Assembly: GCF_000936425.1 (NCBI RefSeq)
Contig: NZ_AVFK01000012.1
Span: 124,001 to 188,000 of the forward strand
DNA length: 64,000 nt
Source of the DNA: Skermanella aerolata KACC 11604
Lineage (GTDB): Bacteria; Pseudomonadota; Alphaproteobacteria; Azospirillales; Azospirillaceae
Direction: 5' to 3'
The number at the start of each line of letters is the position of its first letter. Positions within the stretch are counted from its first letter, which is position 1. Made by a program: the position numbers and the translations under genes. Under the pieces are notes generated by a model. That model was not told the origin of the DNA. It did not search any database and saw only the letters and a program-made list of their open reading frames with translations. Positions 46,546-55,371 of this stretch are shown here, one piece after another.

Positions 46546-46848
46546 TCACCGCTCCAGCAGCGCCCGCGCTATCGCCCGACCTTCGGCATCGGTGCTCTCG
46601 GTCGCGGCCGGCTTGCCGGCGCGGCGGTACCAGTAACCGGCATTGCCGAGGTCGCCCTCGATCCGGTGAAGCCAAGCGTGGACCCAGGCCCCGTCGGCGT
46701 CGTCCTCCATCGTCTGGGCGATCCCGTGCGCCGTTTCCCACTCACCCCTCAGCCCAAGCCGGATGGCCTGAAGCAGGGGCGGCAGTTCGACCGTCGGCGG
46801 GTCCTGCTCCAGGGATGCCAGAAATTGCTGCTCGCTGATCGTCGCCAT
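46546..46848 (-). CDS. Hypothetical protein with repeat-helix character, 100 residues
   Basis: The ATG at 46848 follows GAGAGGAG. The product MATISEQQFLASLEQDPPTV... has the segments GLRGEWETAHGIAQTMED and ADGAWVHAWLHRIEGDLGNA, then GYWYRRAGKP. That is a helical-hairpin pattern (TPR-like) seen in widely distributed short proteins of unknown function. The start side is divergent from the iteron array 49 bases away. Confidence 0.7.
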   Translation of the reverse strand: MATISEQQFLASLEQDPPTVELPPLLQAIRLGLRGEWETAHGIAQTMEDDADGAWVHAWLHRIEGDLGNAGYWYRRAGKPAATESTDAEGRAIARALLER

Positions 46849-46896
46849 GTCGCAAAGTCTCCTCTCGATCGGTTTCGGTGTATAGGCCCGCCGGTT

Positions 46897-47242
46897 GGTC
46901 AACCGAACGCCAAGCGGCACGTCCGGCCCCCAGTCCCCACCTCCATCAGGTCAATCCAACGCCAAGTGCAGGGGGTGCGACCTGCTCCTAAACGCGATTC
47001 GGGCGGTTTTGGTCAACCGAACGCCAAGCTCGGCGATGCCTCACACTCCCGTCAACGGACCAAATCGGGAGTCGGGGCCGATTCGAGTGGGTCTCGTTGG
47101 CTCTTGGTTTACCTGGATGCCCATCGTATTGGCGTTCGGTTTACCTGATGGTCGACCGCATTGGCGTTTGGTTCACCTCGGAGGTTCACCGGTTTGGCGT
47201 TTGGTTGACCCCAGGGAAAAAGATTTGGCGTTTGGTTGACCT
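46897..47242. other. oriV: Iteron-type replication origin
   Basis: Seven copies of an 18-bp iteron with consensus GGTNAACCRAACGCCAA are visible. Three read on the plus strand (46897, 46949, 47011). Four read on the minus strand (47129, 47161, 47193, 47224) at a regular spacing of about 32 bases, three helical turns. A degenerate further copy is near 47101. Iterons clustered before a replication-initiator gene mark the binding sites of that protein and its autoregulation. No clear DnaA box was found. Confidence 0.85.
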
Positions 47243-47304
47243 GCGCGATTCATCGACTGTACGGGCGGACCTGCGGTGGCATCATGCATCCATGAGGAGG
47301 AGCC

Positions 47305-48204
47305 ATGAGTGAAGGACGCCAGTTAGGCCTGTTCGACAGTCCCCTGCGGGGCGACGTCAGCAATGATCGCCGGATGATGGTCTGGGGCTTCTTCGCTCTC
47401 GATACCAGCCGGAAATCCATGGACCCGATCGTCTATGATGACGGTCTGCGCCGGATCGAGGTCAAGCCGAGTTATTCCGGCATGGCCAACGTCGTGGACA
47501 AGGACTTCATCATCTACATCGCCAGTCTGATGCGCGAGAAGATGGAGAAGGGGGAGCGGCCGGCGCAGAAGTTCACCTTCACCGCCAACGACTTCTGCCG
47601 GGTATCCGGCAAGGTGGTGGGCGGCTCCGCCTATGAGCAGATCCGGGAGAGTATCGACCGGCTCCAGGGTACCCAGATCAAGACCAATATCGAGACCGGC
47701 GGCGAGGGCGAGGATGCCTGGTTCTCCTGGATCTCGAAGGCCAAGATCAACTACCGCACGACCAAGGACGGCAAGAAGTCGATGCGCTCGATCACGGTCG
47801 AGCTGTGCGACTGGCTCTACCGCGCCATCCTGCACGACGACATGATGCTGACCTATAACCAGCGGTACTTCGAACTGGCGCCGCTGCCCCGGCGCATCTA
47901 CGAGATCGCCCGCAGCCACATGGGCGGCAACGAGGGTTTCCGGATCAACCTGGAATCCCTCAAGACCCATGTCGGCGGCTCGACCCCGCTCAAGGGGTTC
48001 AAGTATCTGGTCAAGCAATTGCTGGAGGCGGACAGCCTGCCCGACTACGGCATTGCGCTGGCCAACCAGAAACGTCTGGAAGCCGGGCCGATGGAAGGCT
48101 CCGAACGCATCCCGCTGAAGGATGTCGCCGTCATCTTCTGGCGGCGGTCCTCCGGCAGGCCGGCGGACTTCACGACGCTGCCGTTCTGGAATCCGGAACT
48201 GTGA
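47305..48204 (+). CDS. repA: Replication initiator protein RepA (RPA family)
   Basis: A 299-residue initiator of the RPA/RepA family of alphaproteobacterial extrachromosomal replicons. A strong GAGGAGGAG precedes the ATG. Family segments are GLFDSPLRGDVSNDRR, DFIIYIASLMREKMEKGERP, FTANDFCRVSG, IRESIDRLQGTQIKTNIETG and LAPLPRRIYEIARSHMG. It would bind the iterons immediately upstream to start replication and limit copy number. The next unit downstream is an HTH protein. No parAB partition genes are visible in this window. Confidence 0.9.
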   Translation: MSEGRQLGLFDSPLRGDVSNDRRMMVWGFFALDTSRKSMDPIVYDDGLRRIEVKPSYSGMANVVDKDFIIYIASLMREKMEKGERPAQKFTFTANDFCRVSGKVVGGSAYEQIRESIDRLQGTQIKTNIETGGEGEDAWFSWISKAKINYRTTKDGKKSMRSITVELCDWLYRAILHDDMMLTYNQRYFELAPLPRRIYEIARSHMGGNEGFRINLESLKTHVGGSTPLKGFKYLVKQLLEADSLPDYGIALANQKRLEAGPMEGSERIPLKDVAVIFWRRSSGRPADFTTLPFWNPEL

Positions 48205-48265
48205 AGGCACAGGAACGAAGTTTTGGGAGAATGAGGTTTTTTGACATGACGTAGCCGGAAAACAA

Positions 48266-48297
48266 GGAAAGGCCCGCCTGCCAGGGCGGACCTTTCC
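48266..48297. terminator. Hairpin downstream of repA
   Basis: The stem GGAAAGG.CCGCC / GGGCGG.CCTTTCC has a TGCCA loop and lies 62 bases after the repA stop. T-rich trail is absent, so it is a weak or different kind of terminator. Confidence 0.5.
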
Positions 48298-48455
48298 CCG
48301 AATACAAGCGGCGGATGGAACCACCTACCTGTAGCCTCGACACCTCCAGAGTAGTCCGGTCCCGTCCTTCCTGACAAGCGAAAAGCCGGCCAGCGGTTTC
48401 TCGCCAGGGAAGGACTTTGTCCGTCGCGGGTCATCAACATATCCGCAGGGACATC

Positions 48456-49295
48456 ATGGGCGCTCAACAACTGGGCAGTCGATGGGGAACCGTTGCCGCG
48501 TCGGTCATGCGCCGGCCCGGCCTCTCCGTGGCTGCCAAAGCTGTCTACGCCGCACTCGCCACCTATGCCGACCGCGTCGGCTGGATCTGGGTGCGTCAGG
48601 AAACCATCGCCTCCGACCTGGAGCGCTCGCGCGCCTGGGTTCACGCCGCCATTGCCGAGCTGGAAGAGCAGGGCCTTCTCCTGCACGACCGCCAGTACAT
48701 CGAAGGCCGCCAACGGGCCAGCCGCTACCGCCTTCAGGACGGTCTGGCGCGCCGCCGCAGCGATGCCGACTCCGAGGCGTCGGAGGTGTCAGAACAAGCT
48801 GACGCCGCTGTACAGCCCGCTGACACGAGTCATCACGACGAATCAAATACCTCTTTCTCAAGTTCAGCGCGCGAGCCAGTTGACCCTGTTTCGGCTGAGC
48901 CGGTTTCCGCCGATTGGGTCCCGACCGTAGACGACATCGCCTGGGCCAGATCGAAGCACCCCAACCTCGACGTCCTGGCCTTCACGGAAAGCTTCGTTCT
49001 GTCGTGCCGAGCGAAAGGCTACCGCTACGCCGATCCCTCCGCCGCGTGGCGGCGCTGGCTGATCGAGCCAAAGGGCAAGCTCCCGCAACTTCCAGTCGCC
49101 ACCGCCAACGCCGCTCCCGCTCAGGAACCAGCTCATGAAACCCGCTCGGCAAAACCCCGGAACCGTGGTCCAGCTCACCCGTCCGTCCCAGCCGGCGGTT
49201 CCCTCTCCGACGACAACCGGCGCCGTGCGGCTGCCTGCCTGGACCGACTCATGGGCCGACGAGCCGGCGATCCATCTGCCGGACATGCCGGCTGA
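48456..49295 (+). CDS. Helix-turn-helix protein of a replication module
   Basis: A 279-residue protein. The ATG at 48456 is chosen because GCAGGGA precedes it and the protein then starts MGAQQLGSRWGTVAASVMRR. Residues 15-105 hold a winged-helix domain (LSVAAKAVYAALATYADRVG; IASDLERSRAWVHAAIAELE). A middle linker is Ser/Glu-rich. Residues 150-205 contain a DnaD/replisome-like segment (DIAWARSKHPNLDVLAFTES, then CRAKGYRYADPSAAWRRWL). This order resembles phage or plasmid replication-initiation proteins. The C-terminal 53 codons overlap the next gene in another frame. Confidence 0.72.
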   Translation: MGAQQLGSRWGTVAASVMRRPGLSVAAKAVYAALATYADRVGWIWVRQETIASDLERSRAWVHAAIAELEEQGLLLHDRQYIEGRQRASRYRLQDGLARRRSDADSEASEVSEQADAAVQPADTSHHDESNTSFSSSAREPVDPVSAEPVSADWVPTVDDIAWARSKHPNLDVLAFTESFVLSCRAKGYRYADPSAAWRRWLIEPKGKLPQLPVATANAAPAQEPAHETRSAKPRNRGPAHPSVPAGGSLSDDNRRRAAACLDRLMGRRAGDPSAGHAG

Positions 49296-49677
49296 GATCG
49301 TCGATCGCCTGCCCGCCGCCGTCGCCCAGGCCCGTTCCGATCTGGCTCCCGGCGACGCCGGCGAGATCCTGGCCGCCCTTACCACGCTGGCGTCGCGTCG
49401 AGGTTTCCCCTTGCCGGACGACATCGCGCTGGAGATGGATGTGGAAGTCATGGCCGGCTGGCCGCGCGACCTGTGGCGGAAGGCGTTCCGCGCCGTCTGG
49501 GAGCAGTTCGCCTACCGGCGTCTGCCGGAAGTCGCCGATTTCCGCAAATACATCGCCGCCGACCTGGAAGAGCGGCGCAGCCGCCTGGACCGGCTGGAAT
49601 CGCTGCGGCTAAAGCTGGAGACCGTCCGTCTGAAACGGCAATGGGACGAGGAGACGCGGGCAAGGCGGTGCCGATGA
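49135..49677 (+). CDS. Helicase-loader-like hypothetical protein
   Basis: A 180-residue soluble protein. The first 55 residues are proline-rich. Residues 75-175 are helical (LPAAVAQARSDLAPGDAGEI; ALEMDVEVMAGWPRDLWRKAF), with a basic and coiled C-terminus (LEERRSRLDRLESLRLKLET). The middle pattern resembles replication accessory or loader proteins of phages and plasmids; this is only a likeness. The ORF overlaps 161 bases of the previous gene, an unusually large overlap. A later ATG near 49285 would remove most of it. Confidence 0.55.
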   Translation: MKPARQNPGTVVQLTRPSQPAVPSPTTTGAVRLPAWTDSWADEPAIHLPDMPAEIVDRLPAAVAQARSDLAPGDAGEILAALTTLASRRGFPLPDDIALEMDVEVMAGWPRDLWRKAFRAVWEQFAYRRLPEVADFRKYIAADLEERRSRLDRLESLRLKLETVRLKRQWDEETRARRCR

Positions 49678-49685
49678 CGAGCGGT

Positions 49686-51248
49686 TCAGTACGAATTCAC
49701 CACGTTGCCCTGCTTGCCCGACATCGACCCGGCCAAGCGCCAAGCGTGGTAGTGCATCGCGGCGCGCAAGGCATAGACGAACAGCAGCACCGGGCGCGGG
49801 TTCGTCCTGGCGAGCTTCAGTATCCTGCGCCGGTATTCCGCCTTCAGGTCCGGCTCCGTCACGCGCAGCATCAGCCTTGCGAACAGCACGGCGGCACGCA
49901 CCAGGAAGCGCGCCTGCTCGCGCCGCCTCAGCCAGGGCCGTGCCATCAACCTCGCGGTGCGTCCCTGGTCGCCGGACAGCGGGCCGGTGATGTAGAGCGA
50001 GTCCATCCGGTCGAAATAGGCGGCCGGTTCACTCATATCGCGCAGCACGCGGAGGTAGCCGTCGCGCAGCCCCGCGCGGTCCAGCTTCACCGGGATCACG
50101 TTGGTCCCGAACACGGAATCGTCGTCCGGGTCGAGCCGGCCTTCGGCCGCCAACCTGGCGTGGAGCGGGGTGGTCGGGATCGCGTTCAGCATGCCGATCA
50201 TGGAGCCGACGATCCGGGCCTCACCGGCGAAGCGGAGCTGGGCGTCGAAGATGGTCTCGTCGTCGTGGTCGAAGCCCAGGATCATGCCGCTCCAGACTTC
50301 CATGCCGGCGGACTGGATCGCGTGGATCTTCTCGACCATCGTGCCGCCCCGGCGCAGGTTCTGGAGCTTTTTGGTTTCCCGCAGCGACTCCTCGTTCGGC
50401 GTCTCGATGCCGACGAAGACGTTGACGATGTTGGCATCGACCATAAGCTGCATCAGCACCGGCTCGTCGGCCAGATCGAGCGAGGCTTCGGTGAAGAAGG
50501 TCAGCGGAAAGCCGCGCTCGCGCTGCCACTCGATCACTGCGCGAAGCACTTCGACGATGGCCTTCTTGTTCGCGATCAGGTTGTCATCGACGATGAAGAC
50601 GATTTCCTGGCCCAGCCGGTGCAGCTGGTCGAGTTCGGCGATGATCTGCAGGACGGTCTTGATCCGGGGACGCCGGCCGAACAAAACGATGATGTCGCAG
50701 AACTCGCAGGTGAAGGGACAGCCTCGGGTGAACTGGACGTTGCCGAAGGCATAGTTTCGCATGTCGAGCAGGTCGAGACGCGGCGCCGGAAGCTTGGACA
50801 GGTCTGTCTTTTCAGCCTGCTCGTAGCGCGGAGCGGGCTTCCCGGCTTCCCAGTCCTCCAGGAATTTAGGCCAAGTCTCCTCCGCCTCGCCGACGAAGAC
50901 GGTATCGGCGAGGTGTCCGAAATAATCTTGCCGCACGCTGATCCAGGGGCCGCCAACCGCGACGAAAACGCTGCGCCACTTCAGTTCTTCCAGGATCTCC
51001 CGCATCCGGTGGCGCTGGACGATCATGCCGGTCAGTCCGACGATATCCGCTCGGGCACAGCGGTCGAAGTCGATCGGGCCGACGTTCTCGTCCATGATCG
51101 TGACATCGTGGCCGGGTGGTGTCAGCGCCGCAATCAGGGGCAGAGCAGCCGGCGGCATGTTGGCCCGGCATCCCATCAGGGGCAGGGCGTGCTCCAGCCC
51201 CCAATACGACATTTCGAACCGAGGGCTGATGAGGACGATGTCTGCCAT
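49686..51248 (-). CDS. B12-binding radical SAM protein (DUF4070, HpnP-like)
   Basis: A 520-residue enzyme. Residues 1-150 form a cobalamin-binding domain (PLMGCRANMPPAALPLIAAL; FDRCARADIVGLTGM). The radical SAM cluster motif is CPFTCEFC near residue 181, followed by FGRRPRIKTVLQIIAELDQL and GIETPNEESLRETKKLQNLR. The C-terminal third matches DUF4070. The same architecture is used by hopanoid C-2 methylase HpnP, though no hopanoid gene lies nearby. Its methylation substrate is not known. It is followed by an esterase gene upstream in coordinate 51273. Confidence 0.87.
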   Translation of the reverse strand: MADIVLISPRFEMSYWGLEHALPLMGCRANMPPAALPLIAALTPPGHDVTIMDENVGPIDFDRCARADIVGLTGMIVQRHRMREILEELKWRSVFVAVGGPWISVRQDYFGHLADTVFVGEAEETWPKFLEDWEAGKPAPRYEQAEKTDLSKLPAPRLDLLDMRNYAFGNVQFTRGCPFTCEFCDIIVLFGRRPRIKTVLQIIAELDQLHRLGQEIVFIVDDNLIANKKAIVEVLRAVIEWQRERGFPLTFFTEASLDLADEPVLMQLMVDANIVNVFVGIETPNEESLRETKKLQNLRRGGTMVEKIHAIQSAGMEVWSGMILGFDHDDETIFDAQLRFAGEARIVGSMIGMLNAIPTTPLHARLAAEGRLDPDDDSVFGTNVIPVKLDRAGLRDGYLRVLRDMSEPAAYFDRMDSLYITGPLSGDQGRTARLMARPWLRRREQARFLVRAAVLFARLMLRVTEPDLKAEYRRRILKLARTNPRPVLLFVYALRAAMHYHAWRLAGSMSGKQGNVVNSY

Positions 51249-51272
51249 GCCCTGCCATCGAATTTTGGGAGT

Positions 51273-52316
51273 TTAGGTGCGGCCGACGATCCGCTTGATC
51301 CCCTTCCACAGTTTCTTGAGGATACCGGTCTTCGCGGGGCGCGTGAAGACGGGAGTTTCGGCACCGCCGGCTTCGACTCGTTCCGGAACCGTTACGATCT
51401 CTTCGGTCCTGACAGCACCCGGCTCCAACCCCCAGAAGCGGGCGATACCCAGGGTGGAGGAAATCCCCACTGGCAGGATGAACGCTTCGGCCTCGCCGAG
51501 CGGGAATTCCGGATCGTCTGGAAAAATCGGCGCCCCGTGTCCCATGCCGGCAATTTCGAAAAGTTCGACCACCGGCTTGCCGTCAGGGTTGCGCAGCAGG
51601 ATATGCCGGTGCCCGTTGACCAACCCCTCGCTGGCCGGTCCCGGTGCGCCATGGACGTTGGCCCACTGGTTCGCCAGTTCGACCGCGTTCGACGCCGCGA
51701 CCGTCTTGTCGGCGTTGCCCTGCCAGATCGACACGACCGGCCAGGGGCCGGTATGGCCGGAGGCGGTGCGGACCAGATCGCCCCATTCGACCGGCGTCTT
51801 GATCCGGCCGCGGAACATGGTCCCCAGCGCCTCCCGCATGCCGACCGCCGACTTGTAGGGCAGACCCGCGACGATGCCGCCGCCGGAGAACACTTCCGGG
51901 TATGCCGCCAGCAGGACCGCCGCCATGGCTCCCCCGGCGGACAGACCGGTCACGTAGATCCGCTTCGGATCGATGGCGTGGTCGGCGCGCATCCGTTCGA
52001 CCATCTGCCGGATCGAGGCGGCTTCGCCCTGGCCGCGCTCGATGTCGCCGGCCTCGAACCAGTTGAAGCACTTGGCCTGATTGTTGGCGGCCTGCTGTTC
52101 CGGCGCCAGCAGCGCGAAGCCCCAGCGTTCCGCCAGCGTGGTCCAGCCGGCACCCGTCGCGTAGCCTGCCGCCGTCTGGCCGCAGCCGTGAAGGACGACG
52201 ACCAGCGGTGCTCCGTCGGGCAGGTCGTCGGGGACGAACTTGAACATACCCAGGTCGCCGGGATTGGCGCCGGGGTTGTCCTCCCGCACCAGCTTGCGAG
52301 GATCGTATTTCAGCAA
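51273..52316 (-). CDS. PHB depolymerase family esterase (second copy)
   Basis: A 347-residue alpha/beta-hydrolase of the PHB-depolymerase/feruloyl-esterase group. It has HGCGQTAAGY (oxyanion), GLSAGGAMAAVLLAAYPE (Ser near 130), the Asp in WQGNADKTV and the His in AGMGHGAPIF. A basic C-terminal tail (KKLWKGIKRIVGRT) is unusual. It differs clearly from the esterase at 45129 and lacks the FDIG repeat. It is transcribed before the radical SAM gene, 24 bases away, so the two probably share an mRNA. Confidence 0.83.
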   Translation of the reverse strand: MLKYDPRKLVREDNPGANPGDLGMFKFVPDDLPDGAPLVVVLHGCGQTAAGYATGAGWTTLAERWGFALLAPEQQAANNQAKCFNWFEAGDIERGQGEAASIRQMVERMRADHAIDPKRIYVTGLSAGGAMAAVLLAAYPEVFSGGGIVAGLPYKSAVGMREALGTMFRGRIKTPVEWGDLVRTASGHTGPWPVVSIWQGNADKTVAASNAVELANQWANVHGAPGPASEGLVNGHRHILLRNPDGKPVVELFEIAGMGHGAPIFPDDPEFPLGEAEAFILPVGISSTLGIARFWGLEPGAVRTEEIVTVPERVEAGGAETPVFTRPAKTGILKKLWKGIKRIVGRT

Positions 52317-52475
52317 AGTCGTTTTCCCTTCATGGTCCCGACCGCTGCATAACAGAGGGGTGGCGCGGATGTGCCATAGCCGGGCGGCAGTCGCAATCTA
52401 TGCTGGCGTCTCCGTGACGATTCCCCGCATCCCGTGTTGATCCCTCCGCTGAACGAATTTTCATGGGAGACCGTC

Positions 52476-52616
52476 ATGGCGGACCAGAACCAAGCCGATC
52501 GGAACGAGGACAAGCCCGAGAAGAAGAACGACGGCGCCAGCCAGAAGACCGGCAACGTCGATCAAAAGGTCCAGGAAGAAGCCGCCGAGGAGCGAAAGGA
52601 AGGCGGCTATCAATGA
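52476..52616 (+). CDS. Small hydrophilic protein, 46 residues
   Basis: The ATG at 52476 follows GGGAGA. The product (MADQNQADRNEDKPEKKNDG, then ASQKTGNVDQKVQEEAAEER) has alternating acidic and basic residues and no hydrophobic core. It is probably disordered, reminiscent of small stress proteins. Its stop overlaps the convergent hydrolase gene stop by 7 bases. Confidence 0.55.
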   Translation: MADQNQADRNEDKPEKKNDGASQKTGNVDQKVQEEAAEERKEGGYQ

Positions 52617-53866
52617 TCGCCGCCTTCCTTCCCTGACTGACTCCAGCGCGCCATGAGCGTGTTGGAGGGCAGGGAGGGATCGACCAGTTTCCGCGCTGTC
52701 TCGACCCCGGCGACCGGCAGGCCGTCGGGCTTGAGCAAGCCGGTCTGGACCAGCACGGATGCCTGATCCCAGTAGATGTGCTCGTTGTAGAGCTTGTCGC
52801 CCCGGAAGTTGATGATCGCGATCAGCGGGATTTCGACGTATTTGCCGGTCGGCGGAACGCCGGGCAGCAGCCAGTCGATTTCCCGGTCGTGGGTGAAGCA
52901 GAACAGCATTTCGTCCACCACTCGGTCTGCCCCGACGGTACGGGAGATCGGGACCAGCTTGGTATCCGCCGGATTGCCGTGGACGAAATGGTTCAGATAG
53001 AAGCGGTGCAGGTCCTTGTAGCCATAGCCGCCGGTCATCGTCGGGATGTGGTTGACATAGGGCTCGGCGACCATGGTTGACATGGTGTCGTCGACGTTCC
53101 GGGTGCCGAACTCGTATTCGCAGTGCTTGTCCCAGAGGGCGGACAGGTCATAATGCGGTCCCATCGCCTTGCGGAAGACCGAAATGGTCCTTGAATGGGC
53201 CATCATCGCGGCAGACTTGTTGTACGAGTGGCCCGGCCTGTTGAAGGCGTGGCCGGCACCGGGATAGACGAAGACTTCGACATCGCGCCGCCCGGCGAAG
53301 GCTTGCCTGATCTTATCGATCACTTCGGGTTGCGAGATCCTGTCGTCGGCCCCGAAATGAAGCGTCAGCGGGCACCCGAGGTTGCTGGCTTCATCCAGCA
53401 GCTTGTCGATCCCGCCGCCGTAGTACCCGACCGCCGCATCGACATCGCCGCGCGCGGCTGTCAGATAGGCCAGCCGTCCGCCCAGGCAAAAACCGACGAC
53501 GCCGACCGCCTTGTGGCCGTCTGGGCCGGTGACCTCGGGCAGGGCACGCGCGGCGGCGACGGTGGCGAGGATGTCGCGGACCCCCTGGTCGGTATCGAAG
53601 CGCCCGAGCAGTTCCAGGGCTTTGTCGCGCTCGGCATCGGAGTATCCGAGTTCGACATCCTTCTCGACCCGCCAGAAGACGTCGGGCGCGAGGGCGACAT
53701 AGCCTTCTTCGGCGTAGAAGTCGGCGACGTCGCGGATATGCTGATTGATGCCGAAGATTTCCGGCAGAACGATCACCGCCGGGCCGTCGCCGGAGCGCGG
53801 TACGGACTTGTAGGCGCGGAAGGTTTCGCCCGCTTCGGCCGTGATCTGAATGAACTCGCCCGCCAT
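52610..53866 (-). CDS. Dienelactone hydrolase fused to an NTF2/SnoaL-like domain
   Basis: A 418-residue fusion. The ATG at 53866 follows a strong AAAAGGGGATGGG. Residues 1-225 are a dienelactone-hydrolase domain (GDGPAVIVLPEIFGINQHIR; catalytic Cys in GFCLGG; Asp/His in GADDRI and GAGHAF). Residues 265-415 are a SnoaL/NTF2-type ligand domain (MTGGYGYKDLHRFYLNHFV). Dienelactone hydrolases cleave cyclic lactones in aromatic degradation; the fused domain may add a steroid- or polyketide-like pocket. No aromatic-ring genes are nearby, so the substrate is open. Confidence 0.82.
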   Translation of the reverse strand: MAGEFIQITAEAGETFRAYKSVPRSGDGPAVIVLPEIFGINQHIRDVADFYAEEGYVALAPDVFWRVEKDVELGYSDAERDKALELLGRFDTDQGVRDILATVAAARALPEVTGPDGHKAVGVVGFCLGGRLAYLTAARGDVDAAVGYYGGGIDKLLDEASNLGCPLTLHFGADDRISQPEVIDKIRQAFAGRRDVEVFVYPGAGHAFNRPGHSYNKSAAMMAHSRTISVFRKAMGPHYDLSALWDKHCEYEFGTRNVDDTMSTMVAEPYVNHIPTMTGGYGYKDLHRFYLNHFVHGNPADTKLVPISRTVGADRVVDEMLFCFTHDREIDWLLPGVPPTGKYVEIPLIAIINFRGDKLYNEHIYWDQASVLVQTGLLKPDGLPVAGVETARKLVDPSLPSNTLMARWSQSGKEGGDH

Positions 53867-54027
53867 ATCCCATCCCCTTTTATGACCGCCGTGCATTGCT
53901 GCGATGCGGCATAGTTTCTGTTGCAAACAGTCAGTTCAGCATACTGTTATAGGACAAACGAGAAAATGCCGGGAGGGGTGCCTACAGCTTCGTCCGTCCT
54001 CCTCCACCGCCCTCCCGAGCAGGTCCC

Positions 54028-55203
54028 ATGCCTCTTCCGCTTCTGGCGCTCGCCGTAGCCTCTTTCGGCATCGGCACTACCGAATTCGTCATCATGGGCT
54101 TGCTGCCCAACGTCGCCGCCGACCTCGGCGTCAGCATCCCGTCGGCGGGAATGCTGGTGTCCGGCTACGCCCTGGGCGTGGTGGTCGGCGCTCCCATCCT
54201 CGCGATCCTGACGTCCCGAATGCCGCGCAAGACGGCTTTGCTGGCACTGATGGCCGTATTCATCATTGGCAACGCTCTGTGCGCGATAGCGCCGGATTAT
54301 GCCACGCTGATGGCGGCGCGGGTCGTGACGGCGTTCTGCCACGGCACGTTCTTCGGCATCGGGTCGGTGGTCGCCGCCGGGCTGGTCCCGCCCAGCCAGC
54401 GCGCCCGCGCCATAGCGCTGATGTTCGCCGGACTGACGCTGGCGAATGTGCTGGGCGTCCCGTTGGGGACGGCGCTGGGTCAGGCCGCCGGCTGGCGTTC
54501 CACCTTCTGGGGCGTGGTCGGCATCAGCGTAATCGCCCTGCTCGCCATCCTGTTCTGGGTTCCGGCGGTGAAGCATGACCGGTCGGGCAGCCTGCTTCAG
54601 GAATTCCGCGTCGTCCGCCGGCCGCAGGTGCTGCTGGCGATGTCGATCAGCGTGCTGGCCTCGGCCAGCCTGTTCAGCGTCTTCACCTATATCACGCCGC
54701 TGCTTCAGGAAGTGACCGGCGTGTCGCCACACGGCGTTACCATGGTCCTGCTGCTGTTCGGCGTCGGCCTGACGATCGGAAACTTCGTCGGCGGCAGGCT
54801 GGCGGACTGGAAGCTGATGCCGGCCATTATCGGCATCTTCAGCGTCCTGGTGCCGGTGGTGGCGGCGCTCAGCTTCACCAGCCAGTTTTTCATACCGGCT
54901 GTCGTGACGATAGTCCTGTGGGGCGTCGTCGCCTTCGCGTTGGTGGCCCCGCTTCAGGTGCGGGTGGTCGATGAAGCGCATGGCGCGCCCAACCTCGCCG
55001 CGATCCTGAACCAGGGCGCCTTCAACCTGGGCAACGCCGGCGGCGCCTGGATCGGCGGCGTCGCGATTGCGCAGGGCATGTCGTACACTGCCATCCCCTG
55101 GATCGGCGCTACGCTGGCCTTGCTGGCGCTGGGGGCGACAGTCTTGTCGAGCACCCTGGAGCGCCGCGAGGACGTAGCGCTGAGCGTCGCGGACCGCTGC
55201 TGA
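54028..55203 (+). CDS. MFS transporter, DHA1/AraJ-like sugar or drug efflux type
   Basis: A 391-residue major facilitator of twelve membrane helices. It begins PLPLLALAVASFGIGTTEFV, the AraJ/NepI-type start, with GLLPNVAADLGVSIPSAGML following. Later motifs are VTAFCHGTFFGIGSVVAAGL and FNLGNAGGAWIGGVAIA. Related proteins export arabinose, purine ribonucleosides or drugs. The divergent hydrolase gene shares the 161-base promoter region with it. Substrate unknown. Confidence 0.85.
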   Translation: MPLPLLALAVASFGIGTTEFVIMGLLPNVAADLGVSIPSAGMLVSGYALGVVVGAPILAILTSRMPRKTALLALMAVFIIGNALCAIAPDYATLMAARVVTAFCHGTFFGIGSVVAAGLVPPSQRARAIALMFAGLTLANVLGVPLGTALGQAAGWRSTFWGVVGISVIALLAILFWVPAVKHDRSGSLLQEFRVVRRPQVLLAMSISVLASASLFSVFTYITPLLQEVTGVSPHGVTMVLLLFGVGLTIGNFVGGRLADWKLMPAIIGIFSVLVPVVAALSFTSQFFIPAVVTIVLWGVVAFALVAPLQVRVVDEAHGAPNLAAILNQGAFNLGNAGGAWIGGVAIAQGMSYTAIPWIGATLALLALGATVLSSTLERREDVALSVADRC

Positions 55204-55371
55204 CCGCGGGCGGGGTAGGGGGATGTAGACACTCCCTTCCAGGCCGCAGAAAGACGCAAATGTAAACATTTTGGACCGCGGTGCGCCCTTCCCGTGAGTC
55301 TAGTTAAGGATTTATATCCTACACAGGAAGAAGCGTCAACGGCGTGCCAGTTCGCAAGGCTTGCCGGAATG

